A stretch of 64,000 nucleotides of DNA, from NCBI RefSeq assembly GCF_003573695.1, contig NW_020650526.1, positions 3,956,282 to 4,020,281 on the forward strand, given 5' to 3'. Shown here one piece after another: positions 21,804 through 32,156 of this stretch (its first letter is position 1; each line of letters begins with the position of its first letter). Made by a program: the position numbers and the translations under genes. Source of the stretch: Papaver somniferum (Eukaryota; Streptophyta; Magnoliopsida; Ranunculales; Papaveraceae). The notes under the pieces are model-generated. The model was given only the letters and a program-made list of their open reading frames with translations. It did no database searches and was not told the origin of the DNA.

Positions 21804-24800
21804 TGTAAAGACCCTGAAGCTAGTCAATGCTATTTGACCGGTCAAGAGATGATCAAGTGACGATTTACCCGCTAAGGACTCGATTAGTTAATATAGATTT
21901 TAATTAATAGGAATTAATCTAACGACGATTTAGATACAAAACTAGCACTGTTGGGTAGATCTTGGAAAGTTACGCAGAATGGACTACTCGAACGTGCCAA
22001 TCAGAGAAGAATTTATCAGATTAGTGAGAAGGGAAAAAGAGTTTTCTTGCACCTAGACCGATTGTGGCTGCCCATATCCAAGTAATGGGTGCCTTTATCA
22101 CGTTTCCTTGGTATTATCTACACCAAATCGAGAGGAATTATTTAGCTTCTTCTTTTCTTTCTCTTTCTTCTTCTTTCTTATTCTTTTCCTCTGCTTATTC
22201 TGTTCTTCAGTCGAGAGATGATTGAGTAATCAAATTAGTGGCTTTGAGATCGAGGAAAGAAGATACATATCGAGTACTGATTATTGGTGATGGTGTTGAA
22301 GTTGTTTGAGCACGGGATGAAGAGGTTAGAGTTGTTGCTGTAGATTAATGATGTGATTTCTGGAGTTAGGGTTTATGTGGAATTGAGATGTGATTCATGT
22401 TGTTGTTAGATGAAGATTAAAAGGGTTGATGTTCAATTGAAGCATTACAATTGTTCTGGTGGTTGAAATCGAAGAATTAGGGTTTCTGAGATTTGTTGAA
22501 GTTATCATTGGTGATGATTAAGAACATGATAAACAGAGCTGTGGTTAGATGAGGAATCATGGGTAGAGGATTAATTGAAGTTGTAGAGTTTTTTTGTTGG
22601 TGAATCAAAAGTTATTGTTTTATAAGAAGTTCGAAGAAGAACCAGAAGATAAAGGTGTTGGTTTAGGAGATTAAATTAAAGGATGGGTCTGATAGTATTG
22701 AAGAGTTGATTGATGTTTTGAATGTTAATTCGAGATTGAAGATAATCAGGGTTTCAGCGAAATTGGTTTCATGAATTCGATTAAGTATTCATAAGAAGAG
22801 GTTAAAAGGTGGTTTAATCAATTTGAAGATTTGGGTGATGCTGTGAACTCGAATTAGGAAAAGGATTTGGGGTTTCACATAGATTTGGAGTTAGAGCTCA
22901 TGGATTGAACTGCAGTCGGAGAAAAAGAGTTTGAAGTCAACTGATTGAGGTAATTTGTATTTCTGAGTTAGATCAGTAATTATTCAATAATGATTATTGA
23001 GTTTGTATGGTTGATAATGGAATTAGGATTTGAATTGAGTATGGATTGATGTTATAGTTTGGTTTTAAGAATATCTGAAGTTACAAGGAAAAGGGTTGAT
23101 CCATAAATTGAGTTAACTACAAGGTGTTAAGGGTTGTTGTTGGTGAGAGTGAATTCTGAGATGGTATTTCCGGTTAGTGATGAAGCTGCCAGTTTTACTC
23201 AATGAAGAACTGAATTGATAATGATGATGTTGAACTGGTTTGTGTGGGGATGGTGTTAGTATAATCTGATGATGGGGCCAGTTAGATGAATGTGTAGGAT
23301 TTGGTAGTTTCATTGAGTTGCACTTGAAGGGAATTGGGGATGCTATTAGGAGGTGAATATGTTGTTGGGTTGAAGATGTAGTATTAGTCTGAGTTAAGAG
23401 GAATTGGATTGCAGGTGAGTCTGATGGTGTTGTGATGAGTTGTAGTTGATGAATTAAATGGTGGTGGTGTATGTGAGGTTATATTTGTGATTGAATTGTG
23501 ATCACAGTACATGGAGGAGGTCTGAGATGTATTTGACTGTGATAGAGGTTGTGTAATGTTACATTTTACAGAATCAAGTTAGTAGAGGTTGTGTAACTGT
23601 GATACAATTAGACTGTTGGTCAGCCCAGTCGGCTTAGCTGACTCAGTGTATTTGTTTGAGTTGAATCGTCTTGACTCATCTCAGTGAGCCAAGACCAGAC
23701 CTGATCCTGACCAGGCTTGACCGAGTTAACCTTTATGACTTGACTTGGACCAGTTGACCTGACCTTAAACCGTTGACTTAGACGTTGACTGTTAGTTGAC
23801 CTTTGACCGTCAGCCTGACCGTTAGCAACTGTTAGTTGACTAGGATGGACCCTTTTTTCTTAATTAGATGTGTTGGACCTCTTGTGGTCCGAATTGACCT
23901 TTGGTTTCTTTTACAAAGTTGTAGATATTCATAAGACTTAGCTAATGGACTATAGAACTAACCTAATTGAATTGGTAAACTTTAGACATGCTAAAGATAG
24001 ATAAATAAAAGGTGTAAAGTCATAAATAGGCTTAGAACCATTAGTTAGACTTGTATGATTCTTGTGTGAGTCATTTTGGCTAGTTTCTTTGACTTCTTGT
24101 GTGATTAACAGTTAGTCTTTATTAACAACGATCGATTCAAAGAATGAACCAGTGGATCGTGGATCTCGAGGTAGGCGCGGCCTGTCATCAAAAGAGGTGG
24201 GAATTTAGATTTAGCTCTTTTGTGATTATTGTTGTTTTCTTTTACAAAAGTTTATGTTTAACAAATTCATGCATAGTCTGATTGTGTATTCCATACATTG
24301 TTTTATTTTAAACTCCGAAAGTAGCATTGATTCTTTTAATCTTTCTATTGTTTGGAAAGGAATTGTAATGCCTTGTTAGTCTTTATGAATTGTTTGGGAA
24401 ATAAGAATTTCCATTTGATTGTTTGGAAATGAGAATTTCCATCTGTAGTATATAGGGTACTGCTCCTTCATTTACTGGTGCGGGACGAGTCATAATATTA
24501 TTATCTAGGTGCAGGACGAGTCACCATATTATTGTTTAAGTGTGGGACGAGTCACCATATTATACATTGTGTAGAAGGAGTTAGTTCCATATACATGATT
24601 GTTTACCTCTGTGAATTGGTTGTGTTTTAGTGTTAGGGAAAACATGAATTGTTTTCAAATCATTTCCAATGATTACTTAAAAGTTAAATGTTATTTCTAC
24701 ATGGCACCCCTTTTAGTGATGATGTGCTCACCCATTCCCACTTTCAGTTTCAGAGACAGATCAAAGTTGTGTAGCGAAAGCTTCGAGGTGTTGAGTCCGT

Positions 24801-25073
24801 TAGTTGGTTAACTTTTGTCATGTTTATTATGTTGTATATTTTATTTGTAAACCAAAAGACTATTGTATATATATCATTTGAAAGGAGTTTTTGTATATAT
24901 ATATATATATATTTCAAGGGGATTAATTTTGGGTTAAGTTTTATAGCAGATTTCTTATTTGAATGTTTAAGTAAATGTTTTAGATTCTTAATGCCTCTTT
25001 ATTTAGGTAATCTCTTGAATTAGTCAGCTGCTAGCTTTAGAATTAGTCAGCTGCTAGCTTTAGGAGCGCTATA
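21804..25073 (+). repeat. 3' LTR of the LARD element (3.3 kb)
   Basis: Matches 14359-17902 except for a ~340-base deletion near 23536 and scattered substitutions. It ends GGAGCGCTATA, with a short duplication of TTAGTCAGCTGCTAGCTTTA (25019-25061) just before the end. CGCCT follows. Confidence 0.85.
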
Positions 25074-25078
25074 CGCCT

Positions 25079-25400
25079 TCTGTACCTTCGTCTTCTTCCA
25101 CTCCAATCAATCAATCAATCATTTACCATTTTTTTTTAACAATGAATGCTTTGTGTATGTCCTCTATTTTTATTTTTCCATTCTTTAAATATTATACACT
25201 GGTCTATTCTTTAAATGTTTTTATGTTTCCTCTATTTTTTAATATTATAAACTGGCCATTCGCATTTTTATTCAGTGGGTGCTTAGTCAGGACATCTACA
25301 TGTTATCCACCGCAGATCAAAGATTGTCCGACCCTTCTATATTCGATTATTTAATAAGGCTTAAAGCTCAAAACGCATTATGGTCTATTCACGTCGGGGG
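25079..25400 (-). pseudogene. Distal upstream part of the collapsed ankyrin paralogue
   Basis: CTTCGTCTTCTTCCACTCCAA and ATAAGGCTTAAAGCTCAAAACGCATTATGGTCTATTCACG match the region at 1962-2035 of the 2.2 kb block (ATAAGGCTTAAAGATCAAAAAGCAGTATGGTCCATTCACAT). It therefore continues 13820-14088 on the far side of the TIR element and LARD insertions. No coding sequence remains. Confidence 0.65.
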
Positions 25401-26408
25401 AAGGGGAATGGGAAAGAGGTATTATCGAAAATTCTTCTGCTTATTCAGTTGGATGACCAAAAGCTTAAATTTTAAAATTAATTTTCATAAATGGAATCCA
25501 TATAAGGATTTTAGCATTTTCCGATTAGTGATCACTTAGTAACTGGAGCATGGACTAATATATGGATATCAAATTTTACTTTCATATCATAACTTTTGCA
25601 ATTAAACTTCGGATGTTGGTAAATGAGGATTTTCTTGAACTACTAATATCACTGGAATAACTAAAAAAAGATACTAGACGACTGTTGCAGCAGTATAGGA
25701 CGTCGACATTTGGAGTGCTTGGCGGTTTAGAAGAATTGTGGGGGCTTTTTTTAGTGACACTATTAGTAATAGTTTGAAATGTTTTTGGTAATAGCTGTTT
25801 TGTAACTCTTATAAGTGTTATAAATTTCGTAACACTTATTTTGTAACATTGTGTAACAATATTAATAACAGTTTAAGATCGGATGATTGAATTTTGTTAG
25901 CAATCAACGGTCAAGATTAAAATTAAAAGTTTAGGTGACGGCTTTTTGGCCATTTTCATGCCGTATTAGCCGTCAATGCGGTCGACTTCCATCCGTAGCA
26001 AAAAAGTATAATCTCTTGCTGCAGCAATAAAGATTGGGTGCAACAATAGATTTCTTGCTACATAGATTATCGCAACACTATAGGGGTTTATGCCATAACC
26101 TTTAGGTGCTGCAATATATTGAGTTTCTTATAGCGCCATTCAATTGAATCAATTAATAATGAAAAGAAAACGTTGCATCCAATACATTTTTAGGCCCCAT
26201 AATGAAAGTATAGAAGGGACTCACTTCGATCGTACCAATCAACTAAGATCTTCCGATTAACACTTAAACTTCATTACCTTCAAAAATTGTATATATTTTC
26301 ACCAGATATAAGTATACTTGCACTATCTCACAACCAATCCAAGAAGAACAGTAGGAAGAGAAACGAGAAGAAAATAAAAACAATTGCAATATGTACTAAT
26401 TAATCCGT
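25401..26408. other. 3' flank of the intact ankyrin gene
   Basis: 25401-25670 is similar to 7780-7920 and then to 12410-12560. About 25683-26240 is absent from the paralogous flank and is probably an insertion: TGTTGCAGCAGTATAGG near its left end and CTATAGGGG...TGCTGCAATATA near 26075-26120 are weak inverted matches. TTGTAACATTGTGTAACAAT is a local palindrome. 26262-26408 is conserved with the flank at 12660 and 13807. No gene. Confidence 0.5.
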
Positions 26409-29400
26409 TCAATTAACCTTACGCTTGGTAGTTCTTTGATGAAGTTTCGTAGGCCAATACGTAGAATGAATCATTTCAACAAACAATGGAAATAACAACC
26501 ACACAAACAATGTCACTGGTATACAACCAAGCATTGCTATAGGAACTATAATCCATGCCAATCTCTGGCAAACCATAATATTTACTGCTGAACCAAAGGA
26601 TATCATCATGGTGGCTAATGAAAAGAAGAGAGTTGAGAGACCTAGGATAAACTTTTGTGGTAGTGCTCTAAGAAAATCTTCTTCTGAATATCTTGATGTA
26701 AGGATGGCTAAAAACATAAGAATAGATGTAATGGAAGAGAAGAGAGCTAAGGCATCTGTTATTGCAAAGACAATAAATGAATTCTTATTCAGAAGGATTG
26801 GGAGGCCATTGATGTTTCTGTTAGCATCATTGTAACTACCACCAGGTACAGTAAAAGCGGCTGCGAACACTACTGTGGAGATAAGTGTTGCTACTAACAT
26901 ACATGATTGTGACGTGTATCTCATCCATTTTTCTCCTTCTTTCACCAAGCCTTTGTGTTCGTCGATAAATATCTGTTGAGCAGTATATCCTTCTTTGTTT
27001 CTCACTCGCCTGTACCTCTCAAGCAAAATAAATTCCACCGCCTGATTAAAATTATATAGGTTAGGGAAATAAAAAGTTATATTTGCAGCAGAAAGCAGCG
27101 AGACTGATTAATCTTAAGAAACACCAAAACTCTTTCTCATCTAATTAATGTACTAGCTGAAGTAAGCGTAGGACGTAATGATATTCCCTCCGTCTCTTTG
27201 GAAAAGAGTTACCATCATTTTTTCATTTTAGCCTAAAATAAGCTAAAATGAAAAAGTAATTCTAACTTTTTCCTAAAAATGGATGGAGTATATTATTAAG
27301 ATATAAAAAATAAAATTCTTTTACTCCAAGGTGATCAGCCTATTCTTTACCTTGAACCACTGCATTTCTCGTTGCATCTGAAGAGCAGCCCCAGAGACCA
27401 AGTTTAATTGGGTAGAGGGTGCTATATTAGCAGCGTGGTGTAAGATAGAGTTCCCTCTTCCATCAATTCTGTGATTCAGTTCATCCATATCTTCCTCGCT
27501 CTTTTTGCATAGGAAATTAAATACTTTTTCATTTCTTTCTCTAACAGCAATCTGCACCATTGATTGCCCCTCCATTTCAGACCAAATTAGGTAAGGGAAT
27601 TTCTCGAGACACAGTTCTACAACTTCAGTTGTTCCGTTTTTTATAGCTGTCTTCATGAGGCTAGATGTTTTAAAAAAATCTAAAACATCTGACTTGTTCT
27701 TCGTCAGATCTATTTGTTCTAACATACTAGACACCAATTCAGAGGCTTGTTTGTTAATTAACTTCTGCTTGCGAAGTTTTTTAATAAGAGGAACTGTAAA
27801 AGAATAATCCAAGTCAAAGATAAATTTGGTTCGCTCCTTATAGATAATTGAGCTAATAAATAAGCTTTACTCAAAGTTACCTCGAGTTAAGCAAGTGACG
27901 GGGTGGACCAGGATGAGCTTTGAAATAGTTTCTCGACACATTGTCAAAAAATTCATAGAGCTTCCCGTAAGGCGGTTCTCTGTGCCTGCTCTGTCAAGGT
28001 CACTGTCAGTCGTCGTGTCAGCTTGAGGAACTGTACTTCTGTCAAAGTTATCAGGAGTCGTCGTGTCCACTTGAAGAACCGTACTGCTTCCGCGTTCGTT
28101 ATCAGGAGCCCCCACTTGAGGAACTGCTGTACTGCAAAGGTCATTACTACTAACGGTTAAGTCCATTTGAAGAACTGTATTGCTCCCAAGGTTAGAAGGT
28201 GCCGCTATGTCCAATTCAAGAATTGTATTTCTGCCAAGTTCATTAGGGGTTGCTGCATCCACTTGAATAACTGTGCTGCTGCTAATTCCATTAGGTGCGA
28301 TGGTAGACACTTGAAAAACTAGGTTACTGCCAAGGTCATTTGGAGATGCCAAACCAACTTGAAGAACCGTAAATCTGCTATTGTCATTCGAGGACATTCC
28401 ATCCAGTTGACCTGTACTATTGCCAAGGTCACTAGAAGCCGCTGTGTCCGTTCGACTTCCTGTATTTCTAGGAAGGTCTGTAGGAGCCGTAGGGTCCATT
28501 TGACAAGCTGTACTTCTGCCAGGTTCATCAGGGGCTGTCGTATCCATTTGAAGAACTGTACCGAGAAAAAGAAGATGTCAATTGAAACTCCAAACAGTAA
28601 GAAATCAAATTAGGATATAGTTACTGTACTAACAAGGGTAGATACGGTTCTGCCACCATGCTGTCTTATTTCCACTTCGAAAGGAAAATGGTCTCCGAAC
28701 AAGCACTTCTAGTGCACATGCACCAGAGTCTTCGGTCTTCTCAGTGACTAAGTGAGGAAATCGTTGCAGAAGAGACAAATCGATTTCTACATGCAATTGA
28801 GTGGCAGACTATAAAACCAAATGAATCAAAAATGGGTATATTTCAACTCCCTGTGTTAATAAGAATTAGGATATTAAATAATTTATGCAAATATAATTCC
28901 GTAAATTTTCACTTGTTACGTACCGTAGAAATTAGAATCAATTAAATCACACAGGAGGGAAGCACCAAGAGGATCGGCGAAGACTTCTTTGTCAGAGGCC
29001 TGATAAAGATATTTCAAAAGCTCAGTTTGTCCATCAGAAACATACTTTGCAGCTGTGTGGAGTGGCACTCTTCCACGCTTATCACGTATTTGTGTCAAAG
29101 TGCCATTTTTGCCCACCATCAATTCAGCAACTTTGGTGTTTCCTTCCATGGCAGTGGTGTGAAGTGCTGTGAACCCATGCTTACTATCCTTTCGGTCAAG
29201 TGCTTCTGGTGGCATGAGTTGTATAAGGTTTTCCACAAACTCCCACTTTGTATGATCTGCAGCTATATGCAATGCTAATTCTTGATCGTTTGTGATTTCT
29301 ACCGTCATCATCCCTGGATGATCTCTGAAAAATTGCTCAGCCCATCCCCAGTTGCCATCTTTTGCCGCGTCATATAGTTGCTGGTGTTCCGGGATAACAT

Positions 29401-30403
29401 AGTGTCTTGAATGATTCCCTTCGTCTTTGACTGATCCAAATAATGAGAAAAGAAAACTAAAATAATATATATATACTGAATTTTCCCACTATTATATACT
29501 CTCTCCAATTCACTTTAGAGATGTTTTAGGGTTATTTTTAAGTTCCACATAGTTTTGACATCATCATCTAAAATAATGGAACGGAAGGAGTATCATTTTT
29601 CTTAATCTGTCTGAAAACTCCCAAACCATCATCTATTGTGGAACGGAAGGAATCATTTTCCTTATTCTATTTTTTTTTACTGCCCGGAAGCTCCCAAACC
29701 ATCAATTTTCTTATTCTATTTTTGATCCTCATGCTAGGAAAAAAGTTCTGGTTTCTGCTAGCCTATGTTGTATTAGGCGCTAGGCTAGGATAGGCGTCCA
29801 ACCCTCCACCCAGCGCCTAGGGTGCCTAAGCCGCGCTTAGGAAAAACTAGAAAAATACAAAATTGGCGATACTTTGGCGTCTTGGGCGCTTAATTGTCTA
29901 TGCGTCCCTTTGGGGCCTAGTGGGCCTAGAATGCCTTGGCCAGCGTCCGGGGCGCCTTTTACAGCATAGCTGCTAGCTAGCTTAACGATGAGTTGTAAGT
30001 AACAAAGAACGCGAGGAAGTGAGGTCAACTGGTTAATTGTTGGCCAAGTAATATACTCAAAGATGCGCAAAGTTGGATATTGCAACCAACTCTGATAATA
30101 AATCAGGATACAGAAAGAAAAATAACCCAAGTTTGTATGGAAAGACCATTAACAACTCATAAAAACACCAATAGAGTAGAGCTTAGTAGTGAATTAATTA
30201 CCTTGCTGTCCAGAGTCTGATGCGGGGTTATTACCAACTTCAACAGTCGTTCCATCATTATGATTTATTAGTGCTGATAATTTATTATCAACACTGGTTA
30301 AAATCGTTAACATTTGTTGTTGATAATTCACTTGAGATTCCATATGTTTTGCTTGAGATTCCAGAAGTTTTAAAAGAGTTGTTTCAGAACTACTACTAGC
30401 CAT
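26409..30403 (-). CDS. Ankyrin-repeat/PGG-domain membrane protein (ACD6/ITN1-like), six exons
   Basis: Predicted exons are 30403-30202, 29430-28924, 28786-28634, 28555-27881, 27793-27351 and 27041-26409. All five introns are GT...AG, the phases agree, and the total is 870 codons plus TGA. Residues 68-236 carry ankyrin repeats (TALHTTAMEGNTKVAELMV, RVPLHTAAKYVSDGQTELLK). Exon 3 gives the family's NFYEIDLSLLQRFPHL segment and FSFRSGNKTAWWQNRIYP. Exon 5 gives HRIDGRGNSILHHAANIAPS and SGAALQMQREMQWFK. Exon 6 holds the PGG domain with the P-G-G motif near residue 726, followed by about four membrane segments. Related proteins (ACD6, ITN1) act at membranes in salicylate, defence and salt signalling; that role is an inference here. 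Exon 4 (residues ~288-512) is unusual: about twelve 16-residue repeats. The start was chosen as the ATG of MASSSSETTLL, because the frame upstream is poor and the orphan copies start at the same place. Confidence 0.85.
27184..27288. mobile_element. Stowaway-like MITE in intron 5
   Basis: Left end TTCCCTCCGTCTC and right end AAATGGATGGAG, with TA at both borders. The interior contains CATTTTAGCCTAAAATAAGC paired with an inverted copy. This is typical of plant Stowaway (Tc1/mariner) elements. Confidence 0.75.
27881..28555 (-). repeat. Coding 48 bp minisatellite forming exon 4 of the ankyrin gene
   Basis: About twelve degenerate 16-residue units with the consensus VLQVDTTTPNDLGRST, varying between 15 and 17 residues and kept open throughout. 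The last ~50 residues of the exon (from GTENRLTG) are non-repetitive. Both splice borders are phase 1, so the exon can be skipped without changing the frame. Ankyrin/PGG proteins normally pass directly from IYxC to the xPxIKKxxxxKL helix, which is where this exon is inserted. Confidence 0.85.
29499..29590. mobile_element. Stowaway-like MITE in intron 1
   Basis: Left end CTCTCTCCAATTCACTTTAG and right end AATGGAACGGAAGGAG, with TA at both borders. The right end and following bases are partly repeated at 29640-29700, where a ~75-base segment (CGGAAGGAATCATTTTCCTTATTCT...CCCAAACCATCA) is duplicated. Confidence 0.7.
29755..29965. repeat. GC-rich GCGCCTAGG-type repeat in intron 1
   Basis: A cluster of GCGCTAGGC, AGCGCCTAGG, GCGCTTAGG, GGCGCTTAA and GGCGCC words, several mutually inverse, inside an AT-rich intron. 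It looks like a dispersed non-autonomous element. The family was not assigned. Confidence 0.55.
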
Positions 30404-30800
30404 TATTTCTCGAACAGTAATCTGATAAAGCTGGCTTATTTTTTTGCGTGGGATCAATGATAATCAAAATAGTCGCTAGTAGTCGTTGGTAGGTAGAGTA
30501 ATAATGAGAGAAGAATGATGAAGTGTATAAATAACAACATAAAAAGAACAAAGAGAACAAGATAGAAATATTCTAAACTCCACTAAAGATGGCTACTTGG
30601 ATGGAAACTTCCGACTAACGAGAAGAATAGAATCATAGAAAAACAAAGGAAACTTCCGGTCCACTCATACACATTCTGATATTTGTTGGTAATCCACATC
30701 GAAAAGCCAAAGAAAAGATTCGATACAATGTAAGCAATCCACTATATATATATTCAGTCATGAACTGACGTTACTGACTGCTGCTTTCTCCAACTTTTTG
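30404..30800 (-). promoter_or_regulatory. Upstream region of the ankyrin gene
   Basis: Homologous to 1586-1980 of the 2.2 kb block and in part to 13986-14080. Shared words include TATAAATAACAACA at 30525-30538 (plus strand), GAGAACAAGATAGAAATATTC, and CAATCCACT...GACTGCTGCTTT at 30736-30786. Conservation among paralogues marks it as promoter and leader. Individual factor sites were not assigned. Confidence 0.5.
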
Positions 30801-31530
30801 TTCTCCCACTGTATTCAATTATTCATCAATGCTTTGCATGTGCATCATCTATTTTTCTTTTGTGCTTTTTCTTTTTTGTTTTAACTAGTTTCTCTGAAAG
30901 GTTAATGTTAAGGATTATCTTTTGATTTGATCATTGTTACAGCCTATCCATTATCATAAGAATTTATATTAAGTATCCACAAGCATAGTCACTTTTAACA
31001 AAAAAAGTAAATAAAGCTAAATTAAGGTTTTCATGTCCATAGTTCATACGCACAGAACAATTAATGACCAGGTATGATCAGAATTTAAGCTATGTCACTA
31101 TACAATTTGGTATTCGGTAGACCACACAAACTATTGTGGCATATAGCTTACGTTCACCACTTCCCCAAACAATAAGAACATACAGAAGGATATCTATTTC
31201 TGATGACTTACTTTGTGTTTGACACTGCCATTTATGTGTTTCCATGTCTAATTCCATGGATCGGAATTGTCTCGTTTCTTATATTAAGATTTTCATGTTC
31301 ATACTTCATACGCACAGAACAATTAATGGCCAGGTATGATCAGAAGCTAAGCTATGTTACTGTACATAATTGATAAACCACACAAACTATTGTTGAATAT
31401 AGGTTACGTTTACCGCTTCCCCAAACGTACATGTGTGTGTGCGCGCTTGTACTGTTTCTACAGCAATAAGAACATAAAGAAGGATGTGTATTTCTAATGA
31501 CTTACTTGTGCTCGACTCTGCCATTTATGT
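30801..31530. repeat. Intergenic ~260 bp duplication
   Basis: 31027-31240 and 31288-31530 are diverged tandem copies, both running from CATACGCACAGAACAATTAATG through CAGGTATGATCAGAA and CCACACAAACTATTGT to CTGCCATTTATGT. The second copy has an insert with a GTGTGTGTGCGCGC tract. 30801-31026 shows nothing recognisable. Confidence 0.75.
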
Positions 31531-31982
31531 TGTAGGAATGAAATATCGCACATTCATTCTGTATGCGAAGTAAAGGTCATCTAATGTAAGCGAAGACCAT
31601 CACACATAGTAAAAATAGGATGACATATTTAATGATGTCATCATAGTCAGGAGTAAAGTGTGATGATCTGTGCGAAGTTGAGCGAATGTACATGAGCGAT
31701 TGTAACGCACAGTGATCCCGAATATAGGGGATCTATTAGCTGTCATCCACTATGTATTAACCTATATAAAGGGAAAGAAACTGTGTAATGGGGGATCTCT
31801 AAAGTGAGTGTTAGACAAGAAATTAGGAGAGAGAAAGTTTATTTGGAGAGCAAGTAAAGTCTTTGTATTATCTTGTATTCAATCTTTAGATCTTAATGAA
31901 TAAACAAATGATTTTCACCATGATTTCTTAGAGTGTTACCTAGTCTTGAGTGGATGTGGTTGTAGGATTTCCTGCAACTACA
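31531..31982 (+). repeat. LTR of a Tat-type Ty3 element (LTR-1)
   Basis: Starts TGTAGGAATG and ends CTGCAACTACA, so the ends are inverted TGTAG/CTACA. It contains a TATATAAAG box at 31763-31771. It is followed by TTTTGGCGCTAGAAACAG, a primer-site-like sequence whose tRNA was not assigned, and then by a gag frame, which makes this a 5' LTR. Confidence 0.8.
31735..31771 (+). promoter_or_regulatory. LTR-1 core promoter with a block conserved in LTR-2
   Basis: 24 bases beginning ATTAGCTGTCATCCACTATG are identical to 46834-46857 in the otherwise diverged LTR-2. In both LTRs the block lies just upstream of the TATA box (31763 here, 46861 there). Confidence 0.6.
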
Positions 31983-32156
31983 TTTTGGCGCTAGAAACAG
32001 CTTGGAGTGATATATCCTGTTGGTGAATTCGTTTAGAAATCAAGTTATCAGAACTTTAGATCTAGCACTTTTCTTTAAACATTTGAGATTTTCATCATAA
32101 GAGCCTTTCAATCTTTTTAAAAGTAATTTTGCCTTTGTTAATACAAGAAAGTGGAA

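Larger units (their letters stand above)
14359..25073 (+). mobile_element. LARD-type non-autonomous LTR retrotransposon
   Basis: Two long direct repeats (14359-17902 and 21804-25073) flank a non-coding interior. A TGGTATCAGAGC primer site follows the left LTR and an AAGGTGGGGAGAA purine tract precedes the right LTR. Both LTRs start TGTAAAGACCCTGAAGC. The flanking 5-mers CGCTT (14354-14358) and CGCCT (25074-25078) form a target-site duplication with one change. No gag or pol frame is present, which matches large retrotransposon derivatives that depend on enzymes supplied by other elements. By eye the LTRs differ at several percent of sites, so the insertion is not recent. A Mutator-like element (19461-21166) and a 480-N gap lie inside. 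Confidence 0.85.

Noticed and set aside
25683..26120. Possible TIR element in the ankyrin 3' flank
   Set aside because: TGTTGCAGCA and TGCTGCAATA are only weakly inverted and no clear target duplication was found; left as unassigned insertion.
28790..28805. Alternative exon-3 acceptor at TATAG|TCTGCC in the ankyrin gene
   Set aside because: It gives the wrong phase after exon 2; the acceptor at GTAG|AAATCG (exon start 28786) restores the family sequence NFYEIDLSLLQRFPHL.
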